Of a stretch of 64,000 nucleotides of DNA, positions 52,374-61,675 are shown in pieces. The DNA lies in assembly GCA_009103225.1 (NCBI GenBank), contig RHPI01001412.1, positions 101,840 to 165,839 of the forward strand, given 5' to 3'. The notes beneath the pieces were generated by a model, which worked only from the letters and a program-made list of their open reading frames with translations, ran no database searches and had not been told where the DNA came from. Each line of letters starts with the position of its first letter. The stretch's first letter is position 1. The stretch comes from Chlorokybus atmophyticus. Taxonomy: Eukaryota; Streptophyta; Chlorokybophyceae; Chlorokybales; Chlorokybaceae. The position numbers were made by a program, and so were the translations under genes.

Positions 52374-54574
52374 CTCTCTGCTGTCACACACGCAAACACA
52401 CATCAGTAGGAAATTGCTATCTAAGAATGGAATACGCATGCATCTACTGCTTCTGCGCCACGCAACCATCTACTTGGTTGTTTGCTTGTGCAGCTCTCTC
52501 GATTGTTGTCAGCTATAGCATAGTTGCAAGCGTTGACAGCTGAAAGCGCAAGTTGTACGCTGATTGCAGGACACGCAAACCCGCATGCATTTGCTGTGTA
52601 TATGATGTTGCACGATGTCATGTCCTGCAATGACACCAACCCGCAAGCATGGCAAACGACTTTCAGCATGACAACAACGCTGCTAACCAGCTTGCACAAG
52701 CAGCTGCACAACTTGTGTCAAACAAGACACAGTTTGGTACACAACTTGTAGCTGTAGCTGGAGGCTGGTGTATAGGCTGATGATGATGCTAATGCCAGGG
52801 GACAAAACGCGCGTACACGCATCACGCACGCACGCACGCACGCACGCACGCAGACCCAAGACATCAAGAACGTCCCACAGTTCAACTTTAACGTTCAGTA
52901 TTAGAATCTCGTAAGTGACTCAGACCGCGACAAGAGTTGCAAGCAGCTTTGTCTTAGAATCAAGACTACTTGAACAGTCTAGAAGGAAAGCAAAGCTGTG
53001 CACTGAATGTTTCACTGGTGACTACTGCATATGGTGTTTTGTGTTTGCTGGCAAATGCCAACACGCATGCAAGCGTGCGCGAAACATTGACAGTGACGAC
53101 AAATGCATGCCGTGAACGGCGGCCTAGAGAATGCACACAGTAGGCAGTCCAAACAAGCAATCAAGCATCATGCCGAAGCCTCAGAAACGCCTTGCAAGCT
53201 GCACCGCACACAGACGAGGCCAGACCTTACCTAGAGAGGCAGCAGGCTCAAGGGCCGCCCACGCCTCACTAGAACCCCCATGCGTTCGTTGCTTGGCAAC
53301 CCAGCATTCTACACTTCTTATTGTTTAAAAGGCTCCTACGCTTCGTATACCTCCGCCTCCTCCTCTTTCTCCTCCGCCACCTCCGCCGCCGCCGCCGCCG
53401 CCGCCGTCACGTTGCCAGGCACGTGGTAACGCATACCGACAAGACAGCAGCTGCGTTTTCGCGACTCCTAACGCTGCAGACATTGCCAATAACGTAAGCC
53501 AGCTGCTCGGACTCACGGCAGTTACGCCTGTCATGTTAGGATCGCAGCGTTCAAACCTTGGCGGGAAAGAAGCTACGCTGCTTGCCTCTGTCGTTGACGT
53601 TGGCGATGATGGCGGCGGCGGCGGCGGCGGCCAGGAGATTGTTTGCAGGTGAGAGCTAAAAGTGACTGACTGCTTCGTGTGTGCGCGTGCGCTCGTGTGC
53701 GTGCGTCCCCAGACGTGCATGTCTGCGTGTCCCGGCTACCGTCCATACCCTCAGCCAAGTACTGACGCAGTAGTCAACGTGCAGTATGCACTACTGCGGG
53801 CATGTACCATATCTTCATTGCGCAAAGCCCTTGATCCAATGTTGCGCACCACAGCACGCATGCATGCCAACGGCAGGGCATGAGCTGCGGGTGCACAAAG
53901 TCAAGGCTGTGCTGAAGAGTCAGCACTGGCGAGTGTACGAACACAGGCTGTGTTACGACGATGTTGTTACATGTATATGCATGCGTGCGCGAGGGAATAT
54001 GTGTTGCTACTTTTTGTATTAGAGGGTGCACGCTGTATATGCCCGTGTACAGATGTATATAGATGCGTACGCTCTCTTCTACTGAAGGGTATGGCACATT
54101 CAGCCTGTGTACATCAAGCAAAGTCACACCGGGGCACGTGCGCTTGCATGCCTGCTTAAATGCATCACTCACAGGTAAGCGATTGGAGACCGACTGCAAC
54201 ACTTGTATTGCAGAATGTTGTGGTTGTGTGCGGGCGGGCGGTCGGGCAGAACGAGTAGTACCTGCGTGGTAACAATAGAACACAGGCTGTAACAACTGCA
54301 TGCCGTGCTCGCAATGTGCCTCAACTGAGGACCACGCGCTGCAGTACAGTCACAGCCAAGCATACTCCATTTCTGTTGAGTTGTGTATAAGTGATTGGGT
54401 CATGACCCAACGATGAGGTATGCAAGCCTGGTTGTGACATACTCACAATGGTAATGCACAAGGATGGCACACATATACGGTTACCCTTCATCACTACAGT
54501 CACTACAATGCCAATTTCTAGGGGACTTACATACACTTGTACACAGCTGCACTGTTATCAAAGCTCGACAACTT
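52374..54574. other. 5' flank of copy C: leader intron module, Ala-run exon candidate and microsatellites
   Basis: On the minus strand, 53231-53191 is the conserved block (GGTAAGGTCTGGCCTCGTCT..GCAGCTTGCAAG) and 53420-53330 is a GGC/GAG-rich frame (GNVTAAAAAAEVAEEKEEEA) equivalent to those before B and G. A (CACG)n tract lies at 52823-52852, and a GGC run at 53607-53630. The bases 53640-54300 hold only short frames. No further gene is supported. Confidence 0.5.
52823..52852. repeat. (CACG)n microsatellite
   Basis: About seven CACG/CGCA units lie in a row in the 5' flank of copy C. The equivalent place in unit 2 (near 56455) has only ACGTACGCACGCA, so the tract expanded after the duplication. 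Confidence 0.9.
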
Positions 54575-54860
54575 GATTTTCCATTCTTACTCGCTCACCA
54601 ACAGTCCACACCTGTATGTCATCCTCCTCGACGCTGTCACCGGTGAGGTCATGTACTCAGTCATGGTAGACACGCCACCTTCGCGGGCGCCTCCACCGTG
54701 ACCCGGTTGATGGCTGCCGCAGCGCATTGGGAGGCAACAACGACAGCCTTGCCATCAACATTGCCAATCCGCAAGGCAAGTGGCAGCAGCTGCGTGTGTG
54801 CAAAGTTGGCACGCAACAAGACGCCTCGCAACATAACCACGTCATATTGCTTGCCACCTT
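54575..54860 (-). pseudogene. Family fragment F (C-terminal end only)
   Basis: On the minus strand a decayed piece shows the AEVLLLRGVL-region DNA in a shifted frame (about 54830-54790). Further on, near 54650-54580, it shows HDLTGDSVEEDDIQVWTV. The N-terminal two-thirds are absent. It sits between the two duplication units and is probably the remains of another copy. Confidence 0.65.
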
Positions 54861-55165
54861 TGTGGCTGTGCTAGCATAAACTGATAAACTTGCAACATTG
54901 TCTCAACCTGTTAGCGAAGCCATTGCAACGCGCACAGGGCTACAGCCTTGTAGCCTAGCTGGCAACATGCCTTGCCGCCACCCTGATGCTCGTTCATATC
55001 AAGGTGACCACAACTTATGCTGAATGCTACATTACACAGGGTTGTGAGCAAAACGGGTTGAGGTAGAAAGAACTCTGATATATGTACAATGTATACATAT
55101 AAAGCAAATAAGCTACGCAATGCCAGCTGACAGCTAGTCACAGGTTCTATGGGGTCCCTGCCATA

Positions 55166-56035
55166 CTAGTTGTCCACAACTTCCACAACTTGTTCCATCT
55201 TCACTCGCTTGGCCACCGTCCAAACCGCCTGGATCTCATCATCCTCATCGCTGTCACCTGTGAGATCATATTCCCTACTATTGTCATGAACACGCCTCCT
55301 TGCAGGCCTGTCCACCTTTATTCGGTTGATGGGAGCTGCACATGGGGCTGCAGCAACAACATTGCCTTCACGCAAAGCAGCTGGCAGCAGCTTCGCGTGT
55401 TGCGGGTTGGTTCGCGACAACACGCCACGCAACAACAACACCTCCGCTGTTTCAAGGTGAAGCACGTATGACCCGAGACTCCGCCCACGTATGGAACTGT
55501 AAATCTGTCGCTTGGGAGGATAACTTATTTTGTCACCCGCAGCGGTTACCAGTGACGTTCCCTGGAAGAATTTCTTTCCGTTGGGTTTATCCACGCTTGT
55601 TGTTGAAGCAGGCGTGTCCACACTGCTGCCCATGCTGGGATATTTACCTGTCTCAACACAACATGTGATTTTTATCACGCCGGCATGTGCGTCGCTGGCT
55701 TCACCCAACCCAGCAGCCGTAGGTAAAGCAAAGATGAACCTTTGATACTCTGAAAAATCCGCTGCTGTGCGCCAGCCCTCGAACTTGACCGGTTGGCTGA
55801 GACGACTGGTAAAAGTGTAAGCAAGCTTCTTGCCATCAATTTGGACATCAACAACGACTGGCTCGGCCGTCTGTAAAGAGTTGCGACGCGCCGTCGGGCA
55901 GCATTCGATGACAAAGCTGGCTCCGGGGGACCCGATGACATACGTCTTATTGTTGTGCGTGACCTCCGGATATGCGTTGCCGTGCGTGTCAAGCAGCTGA
56001 ACTGTCAGCTCGCAATCTGCGCTCTGCCACTTCAT
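55166..56035 (-). CDS. Family copy D: SUMO-tail family protein, intact
   Basis: It has 289 residues from MKWQSADCELTV to the TAG stop. It is close to copy C throughout: LLDTHGNAYPEVTH, TYVIGSPGASFVIECC, VDVQIDGKKL, FEGWRTAADFSEYQRFIF, GKKFFQGTSLVTAAGDK and LETAEVLLLRGVL. The tail carries IKVD (about 239-242), ARRRVH, EYDLTGDSDEDDEI (about 255-268) and RVKMEQ (VKME about 278-281). Both psi-K-x-E/D sites and the SUMO-interaction-type core are therefore kept although nearby residues differ. The two Cys of ECC are shared with A and B. Upstream, a short intron-like segment ending in AACAGCAG precedes the ATG, as in copy C. It lies in the second unit of the tandem duplication. Function is unknown. 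Confidence 0.82.
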   Translation of the reverse strand: MKWQSADCELTVQLLDTHGNAYPEVTHNNKTYVIGSPGASFVIECCPTARRNSLQTAEPVVVDVQIDGKKLAYTFTSRLSQPVKFEGWRTAADFSEYQRFIFALPTAAGLGEASDAHAGVIKITCCVETGKYPSMGSSVDTPASTTSVDKPNGKKFFQGTSLVTAAGDKISYPPKRQIYSSIRGRSLGSYVLHLETAEVLLLRGVLSRTNPQHAKLLPAALREGNVVAAAPCAAPINRIKVDRPARRRVHDNSREYDLTGDSDEDDEIQAVWTVAKRVKMEQVVEVVDN

Positions 56036-57945
56036 CGCTCTGCTGCTGTTACACACGCAAACACACATCAGTAGGAGCCTGCTATCTGAGAATAAGAATA
56101 CGCATGTATCTACCGCAACTTCTGCAACACGCAACCATCTGCTTGGTTATTTGCTTGGGCAGCTCCTTGAATTGTTGTCAGCTATAGCATTGTTGCAAAA
56201 GTTAACAACTGGAAGCGCGAGTTGTATGCTGATGATAGGACACGAACAAACCCGCATGCATTTGCTGTGTGTATGTTGCGTGACGACTGCCAGCACGACA
56301 ACAGCGCTGCTAACCAGCTTGCACAAGCAGCGGGTACAACGTGCCCCAAACAAGACAACTTGGTACACTACTTGTAGCTGTGGCTGGAAGCTGGCGCATA
56401 GGCTGATGATGCTAATGCCAGTGGACAGAACTGCGTACAAACACTCAAACGCATCACGTACGCACGCAGACCCAAGATATAAAGAACTTCCCACAGTTGA
56501 ACTTCAACATCAAGTATTAGAATCTTGTAAGTGACTCAGACCTCTACAAGAGTTGCAAGCAGCTTTGTCGTAGGAACCAAGACTACTTCAACAGCCCAGA
56601 AGGCGTCGCTGAACGCTTAAATACAAAAGCAAAGCTGTGCACTAATTGTTTGACTGGTGACCAATGCATATGGTGCTTAGTTATTTGCTGGCAAATGACT
56701 GCGTGCATGCAAGCGTGCGCAAAACATAGACAGTGACGGCAAATGCATGCATGCCGTGAACGGCGGCCTAGTGAATGCATACAGCAGGCAGTCCAAACAG
56801 GCAAGCACGCACTTTGCGGAAGCCTCAGAAACGCCTTGCAAGCTGCACTGCACACAGACCAGGCCAAACCTTACCTAGAAAGGCATCAAGCTCAAGGGCT
56901 GCCCACGCACTTAGGAACAGCCCCTTGCGTCCGATGATTGCCCAGCATTATCCTGGAATGCCTCCTGCGCTTCCTCCAACTCCGCCTCGTATTCCAGTCC
57001 ACCGCCGCCGCCGCCGCCACCACGTTGCCAGGCACGTGGAAGCGCATGTCACCCCGACAGCAACTGCGCTTCATACTCCTAACGTTGTAGTTTTGGCCTG
57101 ACGTAAGCCATCTTTTATCGTACGGCAGTTATTGCATTTTCACGTTAGAACAGCAGCGTTCAAAACTTGGCGGGAAAGCTGTGCTGCTTGCCTCTGTCGC
57201 TGATGGTGGCAATGATGGTGGCGGCCAGGGAGATGTTTGCCGGTGACCTGTGCCTTGTTGAATGCTTTGTTTGTGTGTGTCAGCGCGTATAAACGCGCGC
57301 ATGTGTGCCAACGATAAAGCTGAGCTGCGCATGTGCACAAAGCAATGGCCTAAGAGTCAGCGCTGGCATGTGTACACATAGAGGCTGTGTTGCAACGTTG
57401 TTGTTACACGTATACGAGTATAGGTATGCTTGTGGGAGTATGTGTTGCTTACTATATTTACCAGAGGGTATGGTATCTTCAGCCTGTCTATAACAAGCAA
57501 AGTGGCAGCTGGGCGCGTGCGCTTGCATGCATGCATACTTAAGTGCACGACTCACAGGCAAGAATTGGAAACTAGCTGCACTACTTATAGTGGTTGAGAA
57601 TGCCACATGCAAGCGGATTAGCATAACCTGCGTGGTAGCAATGCAATAAGCCGCTTATGCATGTCAAGGCTTGACAACTTGCCTTGAGTGATCACCACGC
57701 ACTGCAGCAGAGTCACCACGACAGTCATACGCACGTGATCCATTTTTGTTGATGTCATCAGTACATGTGGTATGCAAGCTGGTTGTGCCACAAGCGCAAT
57801 GGTAGTGCACAAGGACTACACACATATATAGTTATCCTTACTTAAGAGGAGATAAACTCTACAAGGAGGCATATATAACTGCGATGTGGTCACTGCAATA
57901 CTTTTAAGAGACTCATATATACAGTCATACATGGCTGCACTGTTG
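56036..57945. other. 5' flank of copy D (second duplication unit); no further gene
   Basis: On the minus strand, 56875-56835 is the conserved leader intron block (GGTAAGGTTTGGCCTGGTCT..GCAGCTTGCAAG). At 57030-56985 a GGC-rich frame (GNVVAAAAAVDWN) corresponds to the acidic/Ala-run exon candidate of other copies. The rest, to 57880, matches unit 1 in pieces. Short frames are not supported. Confidence 0.5.
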
Positions 57946-58760
57946 TCAAAGCTCGACAACTTGCTTCTGTTTATGCTCGCTTACCATCAGTCTACACCTG
58001 TATCTCATCATCCTCGTCACCATCACCGGTGAGGTCATGTACTCTGTCATGATGGACACCGCTTTGCGGGCGCCTCGACTTTCACACAGTTTAAGGGAGT
58101 AGCAGCGCTGGGAGGCAATAACATCAATTGTGCCAACTTGCAAAGCTGATGGCAGCAGTTGCGCGTGTGCAGGGTTGGCCCGCGACAAGATGCCTCGCAA
58201 CAGCAACACTTCCGCTGTTTCAACGCGCAGCGAGAAGGACCCCAATTCACGTCCATGCATCACCCGATAGGACGTTCTTGGTGGGTAGCTGATTCTGTCA
58301 CCGGCATCAGTGAATGAGGCCGCGTGGAAGAATTTCTTACCAGTCAGTTTTTCGATGCTCTTTGTGGTCAGCATGTCCACACGGGGCGAAGGAGAAGGAG
58401 TGAAACCCAAGTGTACATAGCACGTTATATCGTAATGCCGCCGTGCGTGTCGCTCGCTTTGACTGACTCAGCAGCATCCGGCAAAGAGAAAACAAAGCGC
58501 TTAAATTCAGAAAAGTCTGCAACAGTGCGCCAAGCCTGGAACCCGACTGCTTTGCCTTGAAGGCTCATGGGAGTGTACGAGAGCTGTGTGCCATCAATGG
58601 TAACTTTGAAATCAACTGCCTCATGCGTGTGTTGAGACATTTTGCAGGCCATTGCACCGCACTAAATCTCAAGCTGGCTCTAGGTGACCCGATGACGTAC
58701 GTCTTGTTGTTATGCGTCACCTCCGGGTGCGCATTGCCTTTGCCTGTGTTTGGCAGCGTG
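57946..58760 (-). pseudogene. Family copy E: frameshifted
   Basis: The minus strand shows NAHPEVTH, KTYVIGSP, then a second frame with FQAWRTVADFSEFKRFVFSL and SDTHGGI, then a third with GKKFFHAASF and RVETAEVLLLRGILS. The tail DNA encodes VHDLTGDGDEDDEIQV followed by a stop, in a frame different from the long open stretch. At least three frameshifts are present. It is the third, more diverged copy in the right cluster. Confidence 0.78.
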
Positions 58761-60427
58761 GTTGCAAGGCACTAGCGGTGTTGTCGAGGAGGGCGGTGGT
58801 GGATCTTTCTTCTTCAAAAAACTGCTTTGGTGTCTACCATTGGCTGGCAACCATGCATTGTAATCCAACCAAGCTGCGGCTGCCGGGCGTCGCTACAACG
58901 GGGCTTGAGCTGGTAGCGGAGAGCTGAGCTGAGCTGAGCTGAGCTTAGCTGAGCAGAATCTGAGTTGATGGTATTATTTGCCTATGACAATGTCCAATCA
59001 TCTTGTGCAGCAGGTCAAACTTACAGCAGTCAATGCACCAGTAAGAAGTTGAGAATGCATTGCTGCACCCCCGGACCGTGTCTCGACAGTAGCGTTACAC
59101 CTGGCGCACGTTTGCATGCTGAACTTGAAGTGTGCAGCCGCTAGGCTCGTACGCTTGCTACCTGTATAGCGTATAGAGAGCATGGCACTCTGGTGATGGC
59201 GTAAAACCAAACTTGTATGCATGAATGCTTAATTCATGCACACTTCTTATGCAGGGTTGCATAAGTTGTTACAGTGTAACAACTTGTGCACGGCTTGTGG
59301 GTCAACAATGCCGAAATGGGCAGTCACGCGTGCCACTCACTACACAAGTAGTCTGCTTTGTATGGCTTGCCAAGGTCCCTACAGTGGTAATCAGGCCATG
59401 CCATGCAAAGGGACCATCATGTAGTACTCCGGGAGTATGGTCCGCCTTTACAGCAGAGATGGCAGCAACTTGTTCAGCGGCAGGACCAGCTGGTTGTGTA
59501 ACCTTGTGCTGTGCGAAGACTTACCATGTTGCATGCATGCTGCATGCAGTTAGCTAGTTGTGGTCAGTGAAATAAATGAGTGGGAGTTGGTGTGTCTCGC
59601 GCGTGTGCAGGTATGCTGCATGCTATACTTTAGGTGCTTTGCGCGTGGGTATGTGCACGCATGCTATGATGTACAAAAGATGCGACATGCATAGCGTGCA
59701 TGCCGCAGTCAAACCACATGTATACGTTAGGTAAGCATGCGCATACCAACATCAGCCATGCACACTCACCATAACCGTGCCTATACACAAGACCCTAGCG
59801 CTCTGCAACACTACTTTTGTCATAACTACTACCACTTGCAACACTCAGTGGTGGTTGAACCACCGACCCCGTTAGTCATGCATGCACGTAAGTACACCTA
59901 TTACCTGCACGCAGTGAATTGGCCGGCGGTTAATGTCAACAGTGGTCCACGATAGCAGCAGTTGCACGCAGGCAAACACAGTCGGTGGTAATGCTCCCAC
60001 TCCCCCTCTCTTGCTCTCCCCACCCTGTCTCTCCTCCCTCCCTGTCTCCCTCCCCTCCGCTGTCGCACAGTCTCGCTGCCACCTACGCACTGCAGCATGC
60101 TGTCGTCGCTGCACCCGCTCCGACCCTCAATGCCGCAAGGTCCCTGGTGTCCGCACTCTGCCTGGTGCGCACGCAGTCGGGGTCCCTTTGCGTTCCCGGC
60201 TCACTTGTCAGTGATGCAATGCCATGCACGGTACCGTGCAGTCACTACTAGCTACACGGTGTAGCTAAACAATACTGCTCAGCTGTATGCATAGGCCACA
60301 CATTAGCAAAACTGAGAATTTGCAATACTGATAGAGTCCTTACTCATACATGAGAGATGAAATATATATGAGCTTAATCTTGGGTAGGGGACCAATATGT
60401 ACATGCGTGCTTAGCAGCTGAGTCAGG
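58761..60427. repeat. Spacer with family-associated repeats and a possible Cys-rich exon
   Basis: 58800-59130 is related to 63030-63400 (same orientation) and to the inverse of 13085-13345. It includes a pentamer run AGCTGAGCTGAGCTGAGC (58922-58945). At 59250-59420 a frame reads NLCTACGSTMPKWAVTR then LLCMACQGPY, a two-CxxC pattern, but no splice-consistent extension was found, so it is not called a gene. 59900-60250 is CTCCC-rich with no gene. Confidence 0.45.
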
Positions 60428-60800
60428 CTATACAGTTACACAGTTTGTTATTGATTCCCCAGCTATGCTCTGCTTTAACTCATTTCGCAGCCGTCCACAC
60501 CTAAATCTTGTCATCCTCACTGTCGACTTTGAGATTGTATAATCCATGACGTGTGCACACGCCGCCTCGCAGGTGCCTCCAAAATTCGCGAGGTTGACAA
60601 GAGTGGCGCACAGGGTAACAACCTTGCCCTCAACCTTGCCGACAATCTTGTTTTCTTGCAAAGCCCGGCAGCAGCTTCGCAAGCTTGAGGTTGGCACGCA
60701 ACAAGGCACCTCGCAAAGCCAACACTTCAGCTGTTTCCGCTCGCAGCGGGAACGACCCCAGACACCGTCACAATGTAGTAATAACGACACAAACAGCGCT
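60428..60800 (-). pseudogene. Family fragment G (C-terminal part, heavily decayed)
   Basis: The minus strand keeps the DNA pattern of the AEVLALRGAL, ANLKLAKLL and KVVTLCATLV-type segments in shifted frames. The tail reads like YNLKVDSEDDKI-stop-VWTAAK, so the DLT core and one Lys site are lost. It shares its left-to-right order with the leader module at 62360-62930, but that module is now about 1.6 kb away because the retropepsin-like gene lies between. Confidence 0.6.
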
Positions 60801-61126
60801 GCTCATTACGCGGCCTTCTAATCACGCATGCACTACTCTCTGCACAACCGTGCCAAAGCTGAGGTAGCCTGCCCTGTTGAACTGGCTTAAGCTGCTTGAG
60901 TCATTGTGTCCTAGCAAATGAACCGACATCAGGGGCCAAGAACGCATTGTTTGATGTGTAGCAAGCAGTACAAGCACTGACTGTAAGATCCTACTGCGGT
61001 ATGAATGCAACAAGCGAAGTACATCTTGAAACAATACAACTCTGAAGTGTGTAGACTGTACTGCTGTCACGTGAACCTTGACAGCAGTGGCAAGCATGCC
61101 AAGAGGCAACTCACCGCTAACATGCC
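60801..61126. other. Spacer; nothing recognised
   Basis: Short frames only. It is the presumed 3' UTR of the retropepsin-like gene on the minus strand. Confidence 0.4.
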
Positions 61127-61675
61127 CTACGCACCGCCCTGCTCTGCAAACTGGGAGAGTGCGTAGTTGCCCGGCGCGTGGCCGAAAGGCACCGTCTCCC
61201 CATTCAAAAAAATCAGGCCCCTCCCACTGATGCTCATGTCGCAGTCGGCAAGGAAGTCGTTGCCGAGCACGATGGAAAAAATCTGGGTGTTGACAACGGC
61301 GAAGGTGAAGGTGACTGCTCTGTTGATGTTTCCGGAATCGTCACCCAGGGGCAGGTTCAGGGTGGCGGTGACCACCCTGTTCACCTCCTCCCTGTTGGGG
61401 CCCCGGACGAGGATAATCGGGCGGGGGGGCGGCCTCACCTCCAGGCCCAGGTCCCTGACAATGTTGGAGGCGATGGTGGAGATGTTGGAGCCCGTCGACA
61501 CGGGGCACACCACCGGTGAGCCCGCTATTCTCGCCCGCACAACTGGTATCCCCGGCTCCCTGGCCTCTTCCCTATCCCCACCAACAACCCCACTACTCCC
61601 AGCGCTCCCGCTCGTCCTCGCCGTCTGCACGAGTGGCCCGCCGCCCCTCCTCGCCGACTGCGGCCGAGGAGGCAT
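61127..61675 (-). CDS. Retropepsin-like protein without the catalytic Asp
   Basis: It has 182 residues from MPPRPQSARRGGG (the ATG lies 9 bases after a CTTACAG acceptor, so an upstream exon or spliced 5' UTR is likely) to TAG. After a low-complexity N-terminus comes the retropepsin pattern RARIAGSPVVCPVSTGSNIS, where the active-site D-T-G reads S-T-G (Ser about 60). Then come IVRDLGLEV, a strand region TATLNLPL, and FSIVLGNDFLADCDMSI, the usual I-L-G-x-D-F-L flap-to-core segment. No RT or integrase is near, so it is not an obvious retroelement. It could be a domesticated protease fold used for binding, or a decayed retroelement fragment. The sequence is GC-rich and open in full, unlike the pseudogenes around it. 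Confidence 0.65.
   Translation of the reverse strand: MPPRPQSARRGGGPLVQTARTSGSAGSSGVVGGDREEAREPGIPVVRARIAGSPVVCPVSTGSNISTIASNIVRDLGLEVRPPPRPIILVRGPNREEVNRVVTATLNLPLGDDSGNINRAVTFTFAVVNTQIFSIVLGNDFLADCDMSISGRGLIFLNGETVPFGHAPGNYALSQFAEQGGA

Larger units (their letters stand above)
51280..57900 (-). repeat. Tandem segmental duplication carrying copies C and D
   Basis: Unit 1 is about 51280-54560 and unit 2 about 54935-57880, same orientation. Colinear matches include the 3' flank, the whole gene, the 5' flank (GACCCAAGA..AAGAAC..CCCACAGTT at 52853 and 56468; AGTGACTCAGACC; GCCTCAGAAACGCCTTGCAA at 53179 and 56823), the CCGCCGCC run and the TTGGCGGGAAAG block (53558 and 57168). Indels make unit 2 shorter. 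Copy E and its flank look like a further, older unit. Confidence 0.88.

Noticed and set aside
59250-59424. A small two-CxxC zinc-finger-like gene.
   Set aside because: Only one short frame, no second exon in phase and no repeat elsewhere. It is kept as a note in the spacer entry.
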